DNA of 64,000 bases from Pseudonocardia kunmingensis. GTDB lineage: Bacteria; Actinomycetota; Actinomycetes; Mycobacteriales; Pseudonocardiaceae. The notes under the pieces are model-generated. The model was not told the DNA's origin. It worked only from the letters and a program-made list of their open reading frames with translations, and did not search any database. The translations under genes and the position numbers were made by a program. Below, in pieces: positions 52,500 through 61,801 of this stretch. Within the stretch, counting starts at the first letter, position 1. Each line of letters opens with the position of its first letter. Location: positions 434,001 to 498,000 of the forward strand of contig NZ_VFPA01000002.1 of the NCBI RefSeq assembly GCF_006716445.1, given 5' to 3'.

Positions 52500-53653
52500 C
52501 GGCTGCTTCCGTCCGGTTGCGGCCTGACCGCCACGGCGGTGCTCGCCGCTGCGGTCGTGGCCTGGGTGAGGGTGGCATCGAGCGCGCGGCGCAGGGTGCG
52601 GGTGCGGAAGTCCGAGGACACGCAGGTGTAGATCGCGGTAGTAGACGCGTGCTCGTGCCCGACCTGATGCTGGACGAACAACGGGTCCCAGCCGGCCTCA
52701 ATGAGGTGCGTGACGTAGGAGCGGCGCAGCGAGTGGAAGTCGAGGCCCGGGGCGAGCCCGAGCGCGGTGCGGATGCTGGCGAAGCGGGCGTCGATCTGGG
52801 CCAGCCCGACCCGCGGTGCCCGCTCCGAGGGCCAGAGCGCCGGGTTCGATTCGGCGGCGAGCAGGGGCCGGATCTCGGTGGTCCACTCGGCGAGGGCTTC
52901 GGTGACCCAGGGCCAGACGGTCAGCACGCTGCGCCGTTTCGGGGCGGAGCCCTTCATCGCCTTGCCGTGGCGGACGTAGCAGACCCCGCGCTCGCCGAAC
53001 TCGGGAGCGTGCGGGTTGGTGCCGAAGTCGGCGACGTCGAGCATGGCGACCTCGCGGCGGCGCAGCCCGTATCCGTAGGCGATCTTGAACAGGGTGGCGT
53101 CGCGGAACGCCGGCAACCAGCCCTTCCGCCCAGCCGCGCGGATCCGCGCGACCTGCCCGTCGGCGTGGTCGAAGAACGCCTGCAGCTCGTCGATCGTGAA
53201 GGCGCGCTTGATCGGGTCGCCCTCGGCCTGCTGCACATGCACGGCGGTGTTCCACTCGTGCACCACCTGGACCGGGTGGGTGCCGAACCGGGTCTCGCAC
53301 TCGCCGGGCCAGCCGTAGGCGGGGTCGGTCAGGTAGAGACACAGCAGCCGGATCGACTCCTGGTAGCCGCGCAGCGTGGAGCGGCGCAGCCCGCGGACCG
53401 CGCGCAGATCCCCGAGCCACTCGTCGAGCAGCGCCGCGCTCCACAACCACGGGAACGCGTCGGCGTGCGCGGCGAACGCGCGGGCGGCGCGCTCGCGGGC
53501 GGCGATGGTCGCCAGCGCGAGGTTGCGGGCCAGCTGCTGGTTGCGCCAGCCGTCGAGCATCGCGGAGAACACCTGCTCCTCGGGACGCAGCAGCGGGATG
53601 CCGTCGGCCAGGTGCAACCGGGCCGCTCCCGGCACCCGCGACCCGATCTCCAC
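52496..53653 (-). CDS. Tyrosine recombinase (trio member 1)
   Basis: 385 residues from GTG 53653. Core-binding domain then catalytic domain: FKIAYGYGLRRREVAMLDVA (Arg), DFHSLRRSYVTHLIEAGWDP (His-x2-Arg), VQHQVGHEHASTTAIYTCVS (His and Tyr). All catalytic residues are present. It overlaps the XRE gene (ATGA). Recombinase-XRE-recombinase trios recur in actinobacterial accessory DNA and probably form their own mobile unit inside this larger element. Confidence 0.85.
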   Translation of the reverse strand: MEIGSRVPGAARLHLADGIPLLRPEEQVFSAMLDGWRNQQLARNLALATIAARERAARAFAAHADAFPWLWSAALLDEWLGDLRAVRGLRRSTLRGYQESIRLLCLYLTDPAYGWPGECETRFGTHPVQVVHEWNTAVHVQQAEGDPIKRAFTIDELQAFFDHADGQVARIRAAGRKGWLPAFRDATLFKIAYGYGLRRREVAMLDVADFGTNPHAPEFGERGVCYVRHGKAMKGSAPKRRSVLTVWPWVTEALAEWTTEIRPLLAAESNPALWPSERAPRVGLAQIDARFASIRTALGLAPGLDFHSLRRSYVTHLIEAGWDPLFVQHQVGHEHASTTAIYTCVSSDFRTRTLRRALDATLTQATTAAASTAVAVRPQPDGSSR

Positions 53654-54021
53654 CCTCGATCACTCCCGACCTTGTTCGCGTTGAACGGGAGAATGTCGCA
53701 TCGGATGCGAGTCCGCCAACATCCCAGCAGGTCAACCAGTCGAACGAGTGGCCGGCGACGTGTCGGCGTTACGGCTCGAGGTGACATCATCACTCGCACC
53801 AACATCGCGTCGCTGCTGCTTAGCTCAGGTTCTGCCTCGATGCGCAGAATTGCGCAGCAGACCGTATCGAGTTCGCATCTGATCGAATACGCGCCACTTG
53901 GAGCGAGATATGCGAGACGCGATGCTTCTCGCGAAAGACGCTGGTGGGGGGAACGGGGGCGTTCCCTTGCGCTGATGTCGCGGTGCGATTCAGCCACGTT
54001 GTGGCCACGCCTGCGCTGAGC
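53654..54021. other. 368-bp gap between recombinase trio and mobilization genes
   Basis: This gap separates the leftward trio from the rightward relaxase genes. It is lower in GC than its surroundings and probably holds both promoters and possibly the transfer origin, since oriT often lies beside the relaxase. I see a short palindrome (GCATCGGATGC near 53698) but no clear oriT. Confidence 0.4.
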
Positions 54022-54345
54022 ATGGTTGCGGTGAGCAGCTCTGCCGACTTCCGTTCGCGCCGTCGCCGCGCTCGTGCCGACGCGGCGCGCACGTCGCAGC
54101 TCGTCGTGCGGTTCGCGCCGTCCGAGCTTGCGGTCGTGGCTGCCGCGGCTGAGCGCGATGGGCTCGCGGTGGGCGCCTGGATCGGCGATCTGGCTTGTCG
54201 GGTGGCTAGAGGCGACGTCGACGAGGTCCCTGTGCAGTGGGTGGACGTGGTGCGGGTCTTGCTGCGCTACGGGCATGAGGCGCCGGCGACGCGGGCGCGG
54301 CTGGATGAGCTGGTGGATGTCGCGGTGGCGCGGTTGTTGTCGTGA
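54022..54345 (+). CDS. MobC-like relaxosome accessory protein
   Basis: 107 residues from ATG 54022 (an upstream start is possible). RTSQLVVRFAPSELAVVAAA followed by ERDGLAVGAWIGDLACRVAR is the ribbon-helix-helix-type pattern of MobC/mobilization accessory proteins, which bend DNA at oriT. It overlaps the relaxase gene by 4 bp, the usual pairing. Confidence 0.7.
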   Translation: MVAVSSSADFRSRRRRARADAARTSQLVVRFAPSELAVVAAAAERDGLAVGAWIGDLACRVARGDVDEVPVQWVDVVRVLLRYGHEAPATRARLDELVDVAVARLLS

Positions 54346-55793
54346 TCACGAAGGTGGTGCACGGCTGGCGGGTCGGCGGGCTGCTGGCCTATTTGATGGG
54401 GCCGGGTCGGGCGGAGGAGCATCGGCGACCACGTGTGGTCGCCACGTGGGACGGGCCGGATGCGGGGTGGCAGCCGTCGGCCACAGGACCGGGGGAGTGG
54501 GATCTCGAGCTCGGCCCGCTGATCCGAGCGTTGCGTGCACCGGCGATCGCTGCGGGCCTCCCCGAGGCTGCCGATGGTGAGGGTCGGCGCGGGTATGTGT
54601 GGCATTGCTCGGCGCGGGTCGCGGCCCAGGATCGCGTGCTCTTTGACGCCGAGTGGGCGCAGGTGGCGCGCGATCTGTTGCACGGCGCCGGCGTGGCGTG
54701 CCGGGGTGACAAGGGCGGGCCACGGTGGGTAGCGGTGCGGCACGCGGACGACCACATCCACATCGCGGTGGTGCTGGTGCGCCAGGACACCGGGCGGCGG
54801 TTCTGGCCGCACCGCGACTACCCGAAGTTGCGGGTGGCCGCCCGGGAGATCGAGCAGCGGCTGGGCCTGACGCTCACCGCGGCCGCCGACGCCACCGCAT
54901 CTCGTGCTCCGGTCCGTGGGGAGGTGGAGAAGGCGGCGCGCCGCGGGCGGGTCCCGGCGCGGCCGGAGTTGGTGCGGGCGGTGAGTGCGGCCGCGGTCAC
55001 CGCTGATGACGTGGCCTCGTTCGAGGCTGCGTTGCGTTCGGCGGGGTATCTGGTGGAGATCCGGTACGGGCCGTCGGGGGATGCGCTGGGGTACAAGGTG
55101 GCCCGGGCCGGCGACCGGACTTCGGCCGGCTATCCCGTCTACTACTCGGGCAGCAAGCTCGCGCCCGACCTGTCGATGCCTCGCCTGCAGCAGCGGTGGG
55201 CTGGAGTCTCGGGCACGGCGGCTGCCTCTGCGGACGTCCTGGCGGAGGCGCGTTACGGCGTGGACCGCGCTCGCCGGGTGGTGGCCGGCGCGCGGAGTGG
55301 GCGGCCGGGCGTGGACGCCGACGAGATCGCGCACGCAACGCAGGACCTGCTGACAGCCGCGCGCGGGTTCGAGCTCGCGGGCCGTGACCTGGGCGGGGCT
55401 GCGGATCGGTTCGAGCGGGCGGCGCGGATCCCGGACCGGCGGGTGGGGGCGCCGAGTGGGGCCAGTACCGGTCTGCGGTGGGCGGCTCGTCAACTGATTC
55501 GTCACCGCAGGGTGCTGCGGCAGGACGAGGTCGCGGCTGGGGTCGCGCTTGCGGTCGCGTTGGCGGCGCTGGTGCAGGAGATCGCGGCGTGGCAGCGCGA
55601 GCGTGGGCGGGTGCACCAGGCAGCCGCAGCCGACGCTGCGGGTGAGGCCGTTCGGGCCTGGTCGTCGGCGTGGCCGCCTCCGACGGTCTCGACGCCGTCG
55701 CCGCAGGTCGCTGGCGTTGACCACGTATCGGTCGCGCGGGAGCCACGGACCCGGACAGGTCGGGACCGAGGCTCGCGTCAGCCGCGGGTGTGA
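54342..55793 (+). CDS. Relaxase / mobilization nuclease
   Basis: 483 residues from GTG 54342. It opens ITKVVHGWRVGGLLAYLMGP, and the metal site is visible as HADDHIHIAVVLVRQD (the HxDxxHxH three-histidine type). WVAVRHADDHIH and the C-terminal helical region match actinobacterial MobP-like relaxases. It nicks DNA at oriT and covalently leads the strand into the recipient. The upstream MobC-like gene supports the call. No VirD4/TcpA-type coupling ATPase is seen in the window. Confidence 0.82.
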   Translation: MITKVVHGWRVGGLLAYLMGPGRAEEHRRPRVVATWDGPDAGWQPSATGPGEWDLELGPLIRALRAPAIAAGLPEAADGEGRRGYVWHCSARVAAQDRVLFDAEWAQVARDLLHGAGVACRGDKGGPRWVAVRHADDHIHIAVVLVRQDTGRRFWPHRDYPKLRVAAREIEQRLGLTLTAAADATASRAPVRGEVEKAARRGRVPARPELVRAVSAAAVTADDVASFEAALRSAGYLVEIRYGPSGDALGYKVARAGDRTSAGYPVYYSGSKLAPDLSMPRLQQRWAGVSGTAAASADVLAEARYGVDRARRVVAGARSGRPGVDADEIAHATQDLLTAARGFELAGRDLGGAADRFERAARIPDRRVGAPSGASTGLRWAARQLIRHRRVLRQDEVAAGVALAVALAALVQEIAAWQRERGRVHQAAAADAAGEAVRAWSSAWPPPTVSTPSPQVAGVDHVSVAREPRTRTGRDRGSRQPRV

Positions 55794-55827
55794 GCCCTCG
55801 GCGTGGGCGATGCGGGGAGGAAGTGTG

Positions 55828-56445
55828 GTGCACGAGCGGCAGTCCGTGGGGGTTGTGTTCACGCTGCACGGCGTTCAGGACTTCGCGGTTGTGGCTCACC
55901 ATGCGGGCACCGCGGAGGCGAGGGTGAGTGTGCGGGTGGGGCGCATGTTGCTCTACATCCACGACCGCCTGACGGCGCGCGTGTTCGCGGCGACGTGGTG
56001 TCGGTTCGGCCAGGATGCGATGCGGTTGCCGAGGGAGTCGGGCCGTCCGCGGGTGGCGCCGGTGCAGCAGGTCGGTCGGGGCAGCGCGGAGACGGCTGTT
56101 CTGGTTGACGCGCGTGACGCGCCGCCGTCGTCGGGACAGATGCTGCGTCCGGCGGGGCGGCCGTGTTCGTTGCGGGTCCAGCTCGAGCGGGTGGTGTTCG
56201 ACGTTCGCGATATCGGTGCGTACGCCTCGATGCGTCGTGCGTTCGTCGATGCCGAAGCCCTTGCAGGGTCGGTGCTGCCGGAACCGGATTGTGCTTCAGC
56301 GGCCCGGCGGGCGGCATTCGAACGCGCAGCACAGGCGCTTCCGACCCACACCCGGCCGCGTCGGGCAGATCTGACACCGCGTCGCAATGCAGCGCCCGGA
56401 CCGGTTGGGCGTGCTCCCCGACTTGGAGAGGCGTGGATGCGATGA
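55828..56445 (+). CDS. Hypothetical protein of the mobile element
   Basis: About 205 residues from GTG 55828, placed 7 nt after GGAGG. GVVFTLHGVQDFAVVAHHAG, VRVGRMLLYIHDRLTARVFA and LRVQLERVVFDVRDIGAYAS suggest a mixed alpha/beta domain. No family is recognised. It overlaps the next gene by 4 bp, so it belongs to the relaxase operon. Confidence 0.55.
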   Translation: MHERQSVGVVFTLHGVQDFAVVAHHAGTAEARVSVRVGRMLLYIHDRLTARVFAATWCRFGQDAMRLPRESGRPRVAPVQQVGRGSAETAVLVDARDAPPSSGQMLRPAGRPCSLRVQLERVVFDVRDIGAYASMRRAFVDAEALAGSVLPEPDCASAARRAAFERAAQALPTHTRPRRADLTPRRNAAPGPVGRAPRLGEAWMR

Positions 56446-57323
56446 GCACGGACTATCCGCTGATGACGTTGCCCAGCTACGAGCTGTACCAGCTGGCGCA
56501 CATCGCGACCTTCCTCGCCGAGGCACTCGCCCGCCACCGCCGCGCCGGGCACCGGTCCGAGCGAGACGCCGCGCTTCGTGACCTCGCGGGCGGCCGCACG
56601 GCTTATGAGAACGCGCTCGGGGTCACGACGCCCTCCGGGCAGCTGCCCGGCCCGATCGACACTGCCACTTACAGGTCCGCCAGTGTGATGGTCGAGCAGG
56701 GGCCGCGCGAGGCACACGTGGTGTCGCTCGAAGCGACGGGGCGCAGCGGATGGGCCGTCGTGGGGCGAGTACCGGGTATCGGGCCGGTCGGCGCGGTCGT
56801 TCCCGACGAGGCCACGGCGAACGCCCTGCGTCAGCACCTGCTGACTCAGCCCGTGGGCGAGCTGGCGTCGTGGGCGGTGCGGGATCGACCTGTCCGGATG
56901 CCGAAGCTGCCGCGTCGATTCGATCTGGCGGCGTTCGTCGAGAACCTCGACCTGCGACGGCTGAGCTCACGGGCGGTCGTTCGGCACTTGCGCGGTCTGG
57001 ACCGCCGCACCGACGCCGCGATCCGCGGCCGCTTCGCCGGCATCGACCTCGACGCCCCGCTCGTGGTGGCTCCGTCCACCTCACAGCCGGCATCCCCGAC
57101 GACCCAACCGACGGATACACCTGCCGCGGCCCCGACCTCGACCGCGGCGGCAGAGCCGGCACCGCGGGCGCGTTCGTCTCGGCCTCCCGCACCTCGCCAG
57201 CGACGGCCTACCGGTCAGGAGAAGCCGTCCCGCCCGGTGGTCGCGTCGCGCCACGTCTGCGGCCTCGGAGCTCAAGTGACCAGCGGGGCCGCGAAGGCGC
57301 CGACGACCAACGCGGGCCCGTAG
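56442..57323 (+). CDS. Hypothetical protein of the mobile element with Pro/Ala-rich tail
   Basis: 293 residues from ATG 56442. The first ~200 residues look folded (YELYQLAHIATFLAEALARH, RSGWAVVGRVPGIGPVGAVV, LRRLSSRAVVRHLRGLDRRT). The rest is a low-complexity Pro/Ala/Thr tail. It is last in the relaxase operon, and its 3' end overlaps the convergent prepilin-peptidase gene by 52 bp. The function is unknown. Confidence 0.55.
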   Translation: MSTDYPLMTLPSYELYQLAHIATFLAEALARHRRAGHRSERDAALRDLAGGRTAYENALGVTTPSGQLPGPIDTATYRSASVMVEQGPREAHVVSLEATGRSGWAVVGRVPGIGPVGAVVPDEATANALRQHLLTQPVGELASWAVRDRPVRMPKLPRRFDLAAFVENLDLRRLSSRAVVRHLRGLDRRTDAAIRGRFAGIDLDAPLVVAPSTSQPASPTTQPTDTPAAAPTSTAAAEPAPRARSSRPPAPRQRRPTGQEKPSRPVVASRHVCGLGAQVTSGAAKAPTTNAGP

Positions 57324-57865
57324 GGCACGGTCTCGCCGCGCCCCTGGCCCGCGGCGGTGAACAGCGCGAGAGTGACGCACAGCAGCGCGGTGGCACCGAC
57401 CAGCCCGACGAGGGTCAGCGGGGGATCGAGGACCGCGAGCAGGGCTGCGAGGCTCGGGAGCAGCTTGATGTCACCCCAGCCGAGAACCTCACCGTGGACG
57501 GCCTTGACCACCACGGCTACCGCCAGCACCAGTGCCGCGATGCCCGCTGCCGACCGCGCCGGACCGGCTCCTGCCTCGATGGCGGCGAGGGCTGTACCGA
57601 GAGCGAAGGTGCCCGTCAGCGGGTTGGGGAGGCGGCGCTCGTCGAGGTCGACGACGGCGGCCGCGACGCCCACGGCGATCAGCGGTGCGAGGGTCACGCG
57701 GTTGCAGGCCGTGGCCAGAAGGCCCACCAGGACCGTGACAGCGACCGTCTCCAGCCTGGTGTTGGCGCGTGGGACGGCGCGTGTCGCAGACGCGAGTTGG
57801 AGCGTGACCGGACCGAAGGCCAAACCAGTCACTGCAGCCAAAGTGGCCGCAGGAAAGGCGGTCAT
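57272..57865 (-). CDS. Type IV prepilin peptidase-like (A24 family), last gene of the Tad operon
   Basis: 197 residues from ATG 57865. The two catalytic aspartates are visible: AAVVDLDERRLPNPLTGTFA and LGWGDIKLLPSLAALLA (GxGD). Several membrane helices alternate with these. A24 proteases cut the leader of prepilins at the inner membrane. It overlaps the LysM/BTAD gene by 4 bp and closes the operon of pilus genes. Confidence 0.82.
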   Translation of the reverse strand: MTAFPAATLAAVTGLAFGPVTLQLASATRAVPRANTRLETVAVTVLVGLLATACNRVTLAPLIAVGVAAAVVDLDERRLPNPLTGTFALGTALAAIEAGAGPARSAAGIAALVLAVAVVVKAVHGEVLGWGDIKLLPSLAALLAVLDPPLTLVGLVGATALLCVTLALFTAAGQGRGETVPYGPALVVGAFAAPLVT

Positions 57866-60800
57866 GCTCGTCGACGTGGGCCGTGCGGCAGCAGTTCGTT
57901 GAGCACGGCGAAGGTCTCGGGTGGGAGCTCTTCGGGAACGTCGAAGCCGCGCGCGTCGAGCAGGATCGCGGCGTAGCGCTCCATCTCGGAAGGCCGGTCT
58001 TCGGCGTGCGCGATGCGCATCAGGTCGGTCAAGGGGCGGTCGAAGACGACGTCGACGTCGACGGTGCGCGCGATCTCGGCGGCCCGGCGGGCGAGCGCGG
58101 GGTCGCCGGCAGTGAGGGCGATGTCGACGAGCTCGTGCGCGGCGTCGACGAGGAAGCCGGGGATCTGCAGGTCGTGGCGTTGGTCGTGGTTGTTCAGCCA
58201 GGCGTAGCCGCCGGGGCGCAAGGCGCTGAGGACGGGGCCGCGGATCAGTCCGAGTGCAGCTTCGTAGTCGGTGACCGCGCTGTCGTGGCCGGCGGCATGG
58301 CGTGCTTGTGCGCGCTTGCGCAGGCGGCGGAACAGGTCCCAGTCCAGCAGGTGTCCGCGCAGCCGGTAGGTGTTGTCGCTCTGCATGTCGCTGACGAAGG
58401 CGCGTTCCGGGTCGCCGTCGAGCCCGCGTCCGGCCCAGCGGCGGGCGCCGTAGAAGGCGTGCCGGACGGTGGCGGGATCGATCTTGTGGCCGTCGGGCCA
58501 CAGGTCGGTCACCGCGGTCTGCATGGTGACGCCCAGGGGGTGCAGGCTGAGGTAGACGAGCACTTCGGTGAACCAGCTGGGCCGCACCGCCGGGAACTGG
58601 CCCGGGGCGCGTACGACCGGCTCGCCGAGGATGCCGACGAGCGGGACGTCGGGTGTGCCCTCGGCCGACCAGCGTGCGAGGTCACGGTCGAGGTCGGGGT
58701 CCTGCTGCTCGGCGATCGTCAGTCGTCGCACGGCTTCGGGATCGGGCGGCGGCTTCACCGCGGTTTTCGGTCGCTCGTCGAGTGTCCCGTCCTCACGCAT
58801 TCCGTCGGCCCAGGTCTCGGGCGCGGCGGCGGGGCCTGCGGGCACGTCGGGTTGCGCGGTCGGTGCGAGGATCTCGGCCAGGCCGGCGCCGGTGGTTCCG
58901 GACATGTTCTCGGCCGACCAGTGCTCCTCGCCGACGTCGGGCATCAGCAGCTGACCTCCATCGGTGATGTGCAGTTCGTGGCCGGCGAGCGCGATGCCGG
59001 CGGTGACGACGGCGACGGGTGCGCGTCGGGTTCCGCCGATCTCTCCGGCGAGGTCGGCGAGTCCGGCGCGTTCCTCGTCGGTCGCCGGACCGGTCGCGAG
59101 CAGCACGATCGGTAGCCACGCGTCGGGTGCGACCCCGTCGAGACGCCCGTGCAGTAGCGACGGCACGCCCAGCTGCGCGAGGGTGTCGCGTGCCGCGCGC
59201 AAGCGTGCGCGGATCTCGGTGAGGCCGGCGGCGACGTCGGCGAGCACCTGCAGCCGTTCCGGGTTGAGCGGGGCCAGTTCGGCGCCGAATCCGACGAGCA
59301 GGATCTCGCAGTCCTCGCTCCACCTGCTGTTCGCCAACTCAGCTGCGACATGCCGCAGGAGTCCCGTGGCCAAGCCCAGTTTGCCCGTGACGTGGGCGAT
59401 GCCGAGCTCTTCGAGATCGACGAGGAGCGTCTGCCCACCTGCCCCGGTCGCGACCGAGACGAGCGTGGGGAACGGTGCGCAGTACCCTCCGGCGTCGTCG
59501 GGCCCGAGCGGTAGGTTGGCCGTCGCCGGAACCGACCAGGTCCGGTCCTCGAGCGGCTCGAAGGGCTCGGGCATCGAAGCCTGCGCGGCGAGCGAGACCA
59601 CGGCGTGCTCGGAATCGAGGATCGCGGTTCTCAGCGGTGGAGCGTCGATACCGGCCCAATCGCTGAGCGCGAGGCCGCGCAGCGCCGCGTCCAGGAACGC
59701 GGCGTCGACGGTCGGCTCGCTGGCCGCGGCGATCCACTCGGCGCGCCCCGCATCGTCGCTCGGCACGGCGATCCGGTGGTACGGCCGCCGAGCGCGCAGC
59801 TGGCGGCGCCTCCGCAGCGCCAGTGCGGCCACCAGCCCGGCGACCACGAGTGAAGATGACCCGAGCACGACCGCGGCAGTCGAACCATCATTCGCTTCGG
59901 GATCAGCAGGCGAATCCGCTTCGGGCGCTTCGATCTGCGCATCGGTGTGCGCTTCCGCCGACCTCTCCTCGTTTCCGGGACTCGGCGGCACTGTGGTCGT
60001 CGGAGGTGGCAGCGGTTCAGGCGGGGGCGGGTCATCGGGAATCGGTGCAGCTGCAGGCGGCGATACTGGTCCGGGCCGCGGCTCTTCAGGTACGGGATCC
60101 GCCGATGGCGGAGGCTGAGTCGGCTCGGGGAGCACGAGGGTCCAGCCGGGCCGGATCAGGTCGGGATCGTTGAGCCGCCGGCCGTCGAGCTGGAGGCGAC
60201 CGCGGTTCTCCTCGAACACCGCGTCGGCGCGGCGCGGATCGCCCAGGTGCTGGGCGGCGATCTCGGAGAGCGTGTCGCCGGGACCGACGACGGCGACGTA
60301 TCCGTCGGAGTCGGGGCCGGGAACCGCGTCGGCCGGTAGCTCCAGCAGCCAGCCGGTTCGGAGCAAGGCCGCTTCGGTCAGGCGCTCACCGTCGGGCTGT
60401 TCGCGACCCGCGTTGAGCTCGTAGATCTCGCGCCAGCGCAGCGGGTCCCCGAGGGCCTTCTCCGCAATCCGCCAGAGCGTGTCCCGTGGTTGTACCTCGT
60501 ACTGCGGCCCCGCTCGGCGGTTCTCGACTGGTGCGTTTTCCGAGGTACCGGGTGAAGGAGCGGTGCTCGTCAACGGAGTGGCAGGCGCAGCCGATGCGGT
60601 GGCTGACCCTGCTGACAGCAAGGCTCCCACGAGGACAGCGGCGAGCGCGCGGCTCATCCCCAGACCGGGCAGCTCGACGCGGGTTGTCGGCCGTCGCCGC
60701 AGCACGCCGAGGAACTCGGCGATCAGGGAGAGGGTCAGTTGTAGCCACAGGGCGGCGCCGACGAGCAGGAGGAACCCGAGGAACAAGCGACCGTCGTCCG

Positions 60801-60957
60801 GGAGAGCCAGCAGCGCGAGGAGCTCGGCAGGCGAGGGCCGGGGTGCCGGGAACGCCGCCCTGGCCACCAGCCAGAGCAGAACCGGTACTCCCGCGATGAT
60901 CCCGAGGATCGCGGCTGCAGCGAACGTCGCGCGGACCAGTCGCCCGACAGTCATCAC
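57862..60957 (-). CDS. Membrane protein with two LysM domains and a C-terminal BTAD/winged-helix region
   Basis: 1031 residues from GTG 60957 (ATG 60954 also possible). Order: two to three membrane helices in the first ~130 residues; LysM 1 (QYEVQPRDTLWRIAEKALGD); LysM 2 (YVAVVGPGDTLSEIAAQHLG); a Pro/Glu-rich linker; another membrane helix (AAVVLGSSSLVVAGLVAALA); a large cytosolic part; and a C-terminal transcriptional-activator region (LVYLSLHPLGVTMQTAVTDL, then TPR-like BTAD helices). Similar proteins accompany actinobacterial Tad loci. It could sense or bind cell wall outside and act on regulation inside. Confidence 0.78.
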   Translation of the reverse strand: MMTVGRLVRATFAAAAILGIIAGVPVLLWLVARAAFPAPRPSPAELLALLALPDDGRLFLGFLLLVGAALWLQLTLSLIAEFLGVLRRRPTTRVELPGLGMSRALAAVLVGALLSAGSATASAAPATPLTSTAPSPGTSENAPVENRRAGPQYEVQPRDTLWRIAEKALGDPLRWREIYELNAGREQPDGERLTEAALLRTGWLLELPADAVPGPDSDGYVAVVGPGDTLSEIAAQHLGDPRRADAVFEENRGRLQLDGRRLNDPDLIRPGWTLVLPEPTQPPPSADPVPEEPRPGPVSPPAAAPIPDDPPPPEPLPPPTTTVPPSPGNEERSAEAHTDAQIEAPEADSPADPEANDGSTAAVVLGSSSLVVAGLVAALALRRRRQLRARRPYHRIAVPSDDAGRAEWIAAASEPTVDAAFLDAALRGLALSDWAGIDAPPLRTAILDSEHAVVSLAAQASMPEPFEPLEDRTWSVPATANLPLGPDDAGGYCAPFPTLVSVATGAGGQTLLVDLEELGIAHVTGKLGLATGLLRHVAAELANSRWSEDCEILLVGFGAELAPLNPERLQVLADVAAGLTEIRARLRAARDTLAQLGVPSLLHGRLDGVAPDAWLPIVLLATGPATDEERAGLADLAGEIGGTRRAPVAVVTAGIALAGHELHITDGGQLLMPDVGEEHWSAENMSGTTGAGLAEILAPTAQPDVPAGPAAAPETWADGMREDGTLDERPKTAVKPPPDPEAVRRLTIAEQQDPDLDRDLARWSAEGTPDVPLVGILGEPVVRAPGQFPAVRPSWFTEVLVYLSLHPLGVTMQTAVTDLWPDGHKIDPATVRHAFYGARRWAGRGLDGDPERAFVSDMQSDNTYRLRGHLLDWDLFRRLRKRAQARHAAGHDSAVTDYEAALGLIRGPVLSALRPGGYAWLNNHDQRHDLQIPGFLVDAAHELVDIALTAGDPALARRAAEIARTVDVDVVFDRPLTDLMRIAHAEDRPSEMERYAAILLDARGFDVPEELPPETFAVLNELLPHGPRRRA

Positions 60958-61370
60958 GGAGTCCCTTCGGGGAGAACGGGAACGAGGACTGCTTCAGCGG
61001 AGCCGCGGCTGGTGAGTTCGTCCTGTCCGGCGAGCCCCAGGAGGACGGTCGGCCGGCGCACCGTGACCTCGACGCGGATGCGGTCAGGAGCGGCGATGAT
61101 CACCTCGCCGTCGACGCCGGCGGCGAGGAGATACCGCCGGGCGGATTCCGCAGCCGCCGCCGGGTCGACAGCAGCGACGCCACGAATCAATGCCCTCGGA
61201 TCGAGGTCCTGACCCGCTGCCCTCGCGGCTTCCTCGGCGAGGGCATCGGCGCGCGCCACACCTTGTGCCGCACGGACACCGTCGACGGCGAGCCCGACGA
61301 CGAGCAACATCACCAGCACGCTGACCGCCATCGGCACGCTGACCGAACCGCCGCCTCGTTCCCCGTTCAC
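60954..61370 (-). CDS. TadE-like pseudopilin / secretion-associated protein
   Basis: 138 residues from GTG 61370 (GTGA overlap). One N-terminal helix (VSVPMAVSVLVMLLVVGLAV) preceded by GERGGGS, then a helical and beta C-terminal part ending RGSAEAVLVPVLPEG. The pattern fits Rv3654c/TadE-like minor pilins. It is one of three such genes in a row. Confidence 0.7.
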   Translation of the reverse strand: MNGERGGGSVSVPMAVSVLVMLLVVGLAVDGVRAAQGVARADALAEEAARAAGQDLDPRALIRGVAAVDPAAAAESARRYLLAAGVDGEVIIAAPDRIRVEVTVRRPTVLLGLAGQDELTSRGSAEAVLVPVLPEGTP

Positions 61371-61801
61371 GTCCGCTCCCGGTACCGGTCGATCGGGCTG
61401 GCGAAATCGGCCGTGACTTCTCGGCCGCCGGGAAGCCCTGGCAGCCCGAGATCCGACCAGCGCACAGCACAGGTCACGCGGGCGCGCATGACTGCATGCA
61501 CACCGATCGGCGCGGACGCAGGATCGGCCTCGACCGCGACGTCGAGGTGGTCGCACACGATGCCCTGCCCCTCGAGCACCCGGCGGCTCTCCGCCTCTGC
61601 CGCGACCCGGCCCGTTGCGGGGTCCCGCTGGACGGAGGCGAGTCGTGCGGCGGATCGGGCCGCTTGGTCGACTGCTGACTCCGCGGCGGTCAGCCGCCCG
61701 GCTGCCATCGCGAAGGCGAGCAGCAGCCCGACGACCACGGCGAGGATCGCGGCCTCGGTCGCCGGGCCACCGCCCCGCTCCGCGTCAGCGACGATCCTCA
61801 T
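61367..61801 (-). CDS. TadE-like pseudopilin
   Basis: 144 residues from ATG 61801. ERGGGPATEAAILAVVVGLL, with the conserved Glu in the hydrophobic helix, is the TadE/TadF signature (G followed by a Glu-containing helix, a prepilin-peptidase-type site). The soluble part contains two cysteines (GIVCDHLDVAV, RVTCAVRW). It overlaps both neighbours by 4 bp. It is exported and probably part of the pilus tip or base. Confidence 0.8.
   Translation of the reverse strand: MRIVADAERGGGPATEAAILAVVVGLLLAFAMAAGRLTAAESAVDQAARSAARLASVQRDPATGRVAAEAESRRVLEGQGIVCDHLDVAVEADPASAPIGVHAVMRARVTCAVRWSDLGLPGLPGGREVTADFASPIDRYRERT

Noticed and set aside
57272..58501. Long reverse-strand open frame extending upstream of the prepilin peptidase
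   Set aside because: The upstream part is a shadow of the LysM/BTAD gene with Arg/Pro-rich low-complexity translation; the gene starts at 57865.
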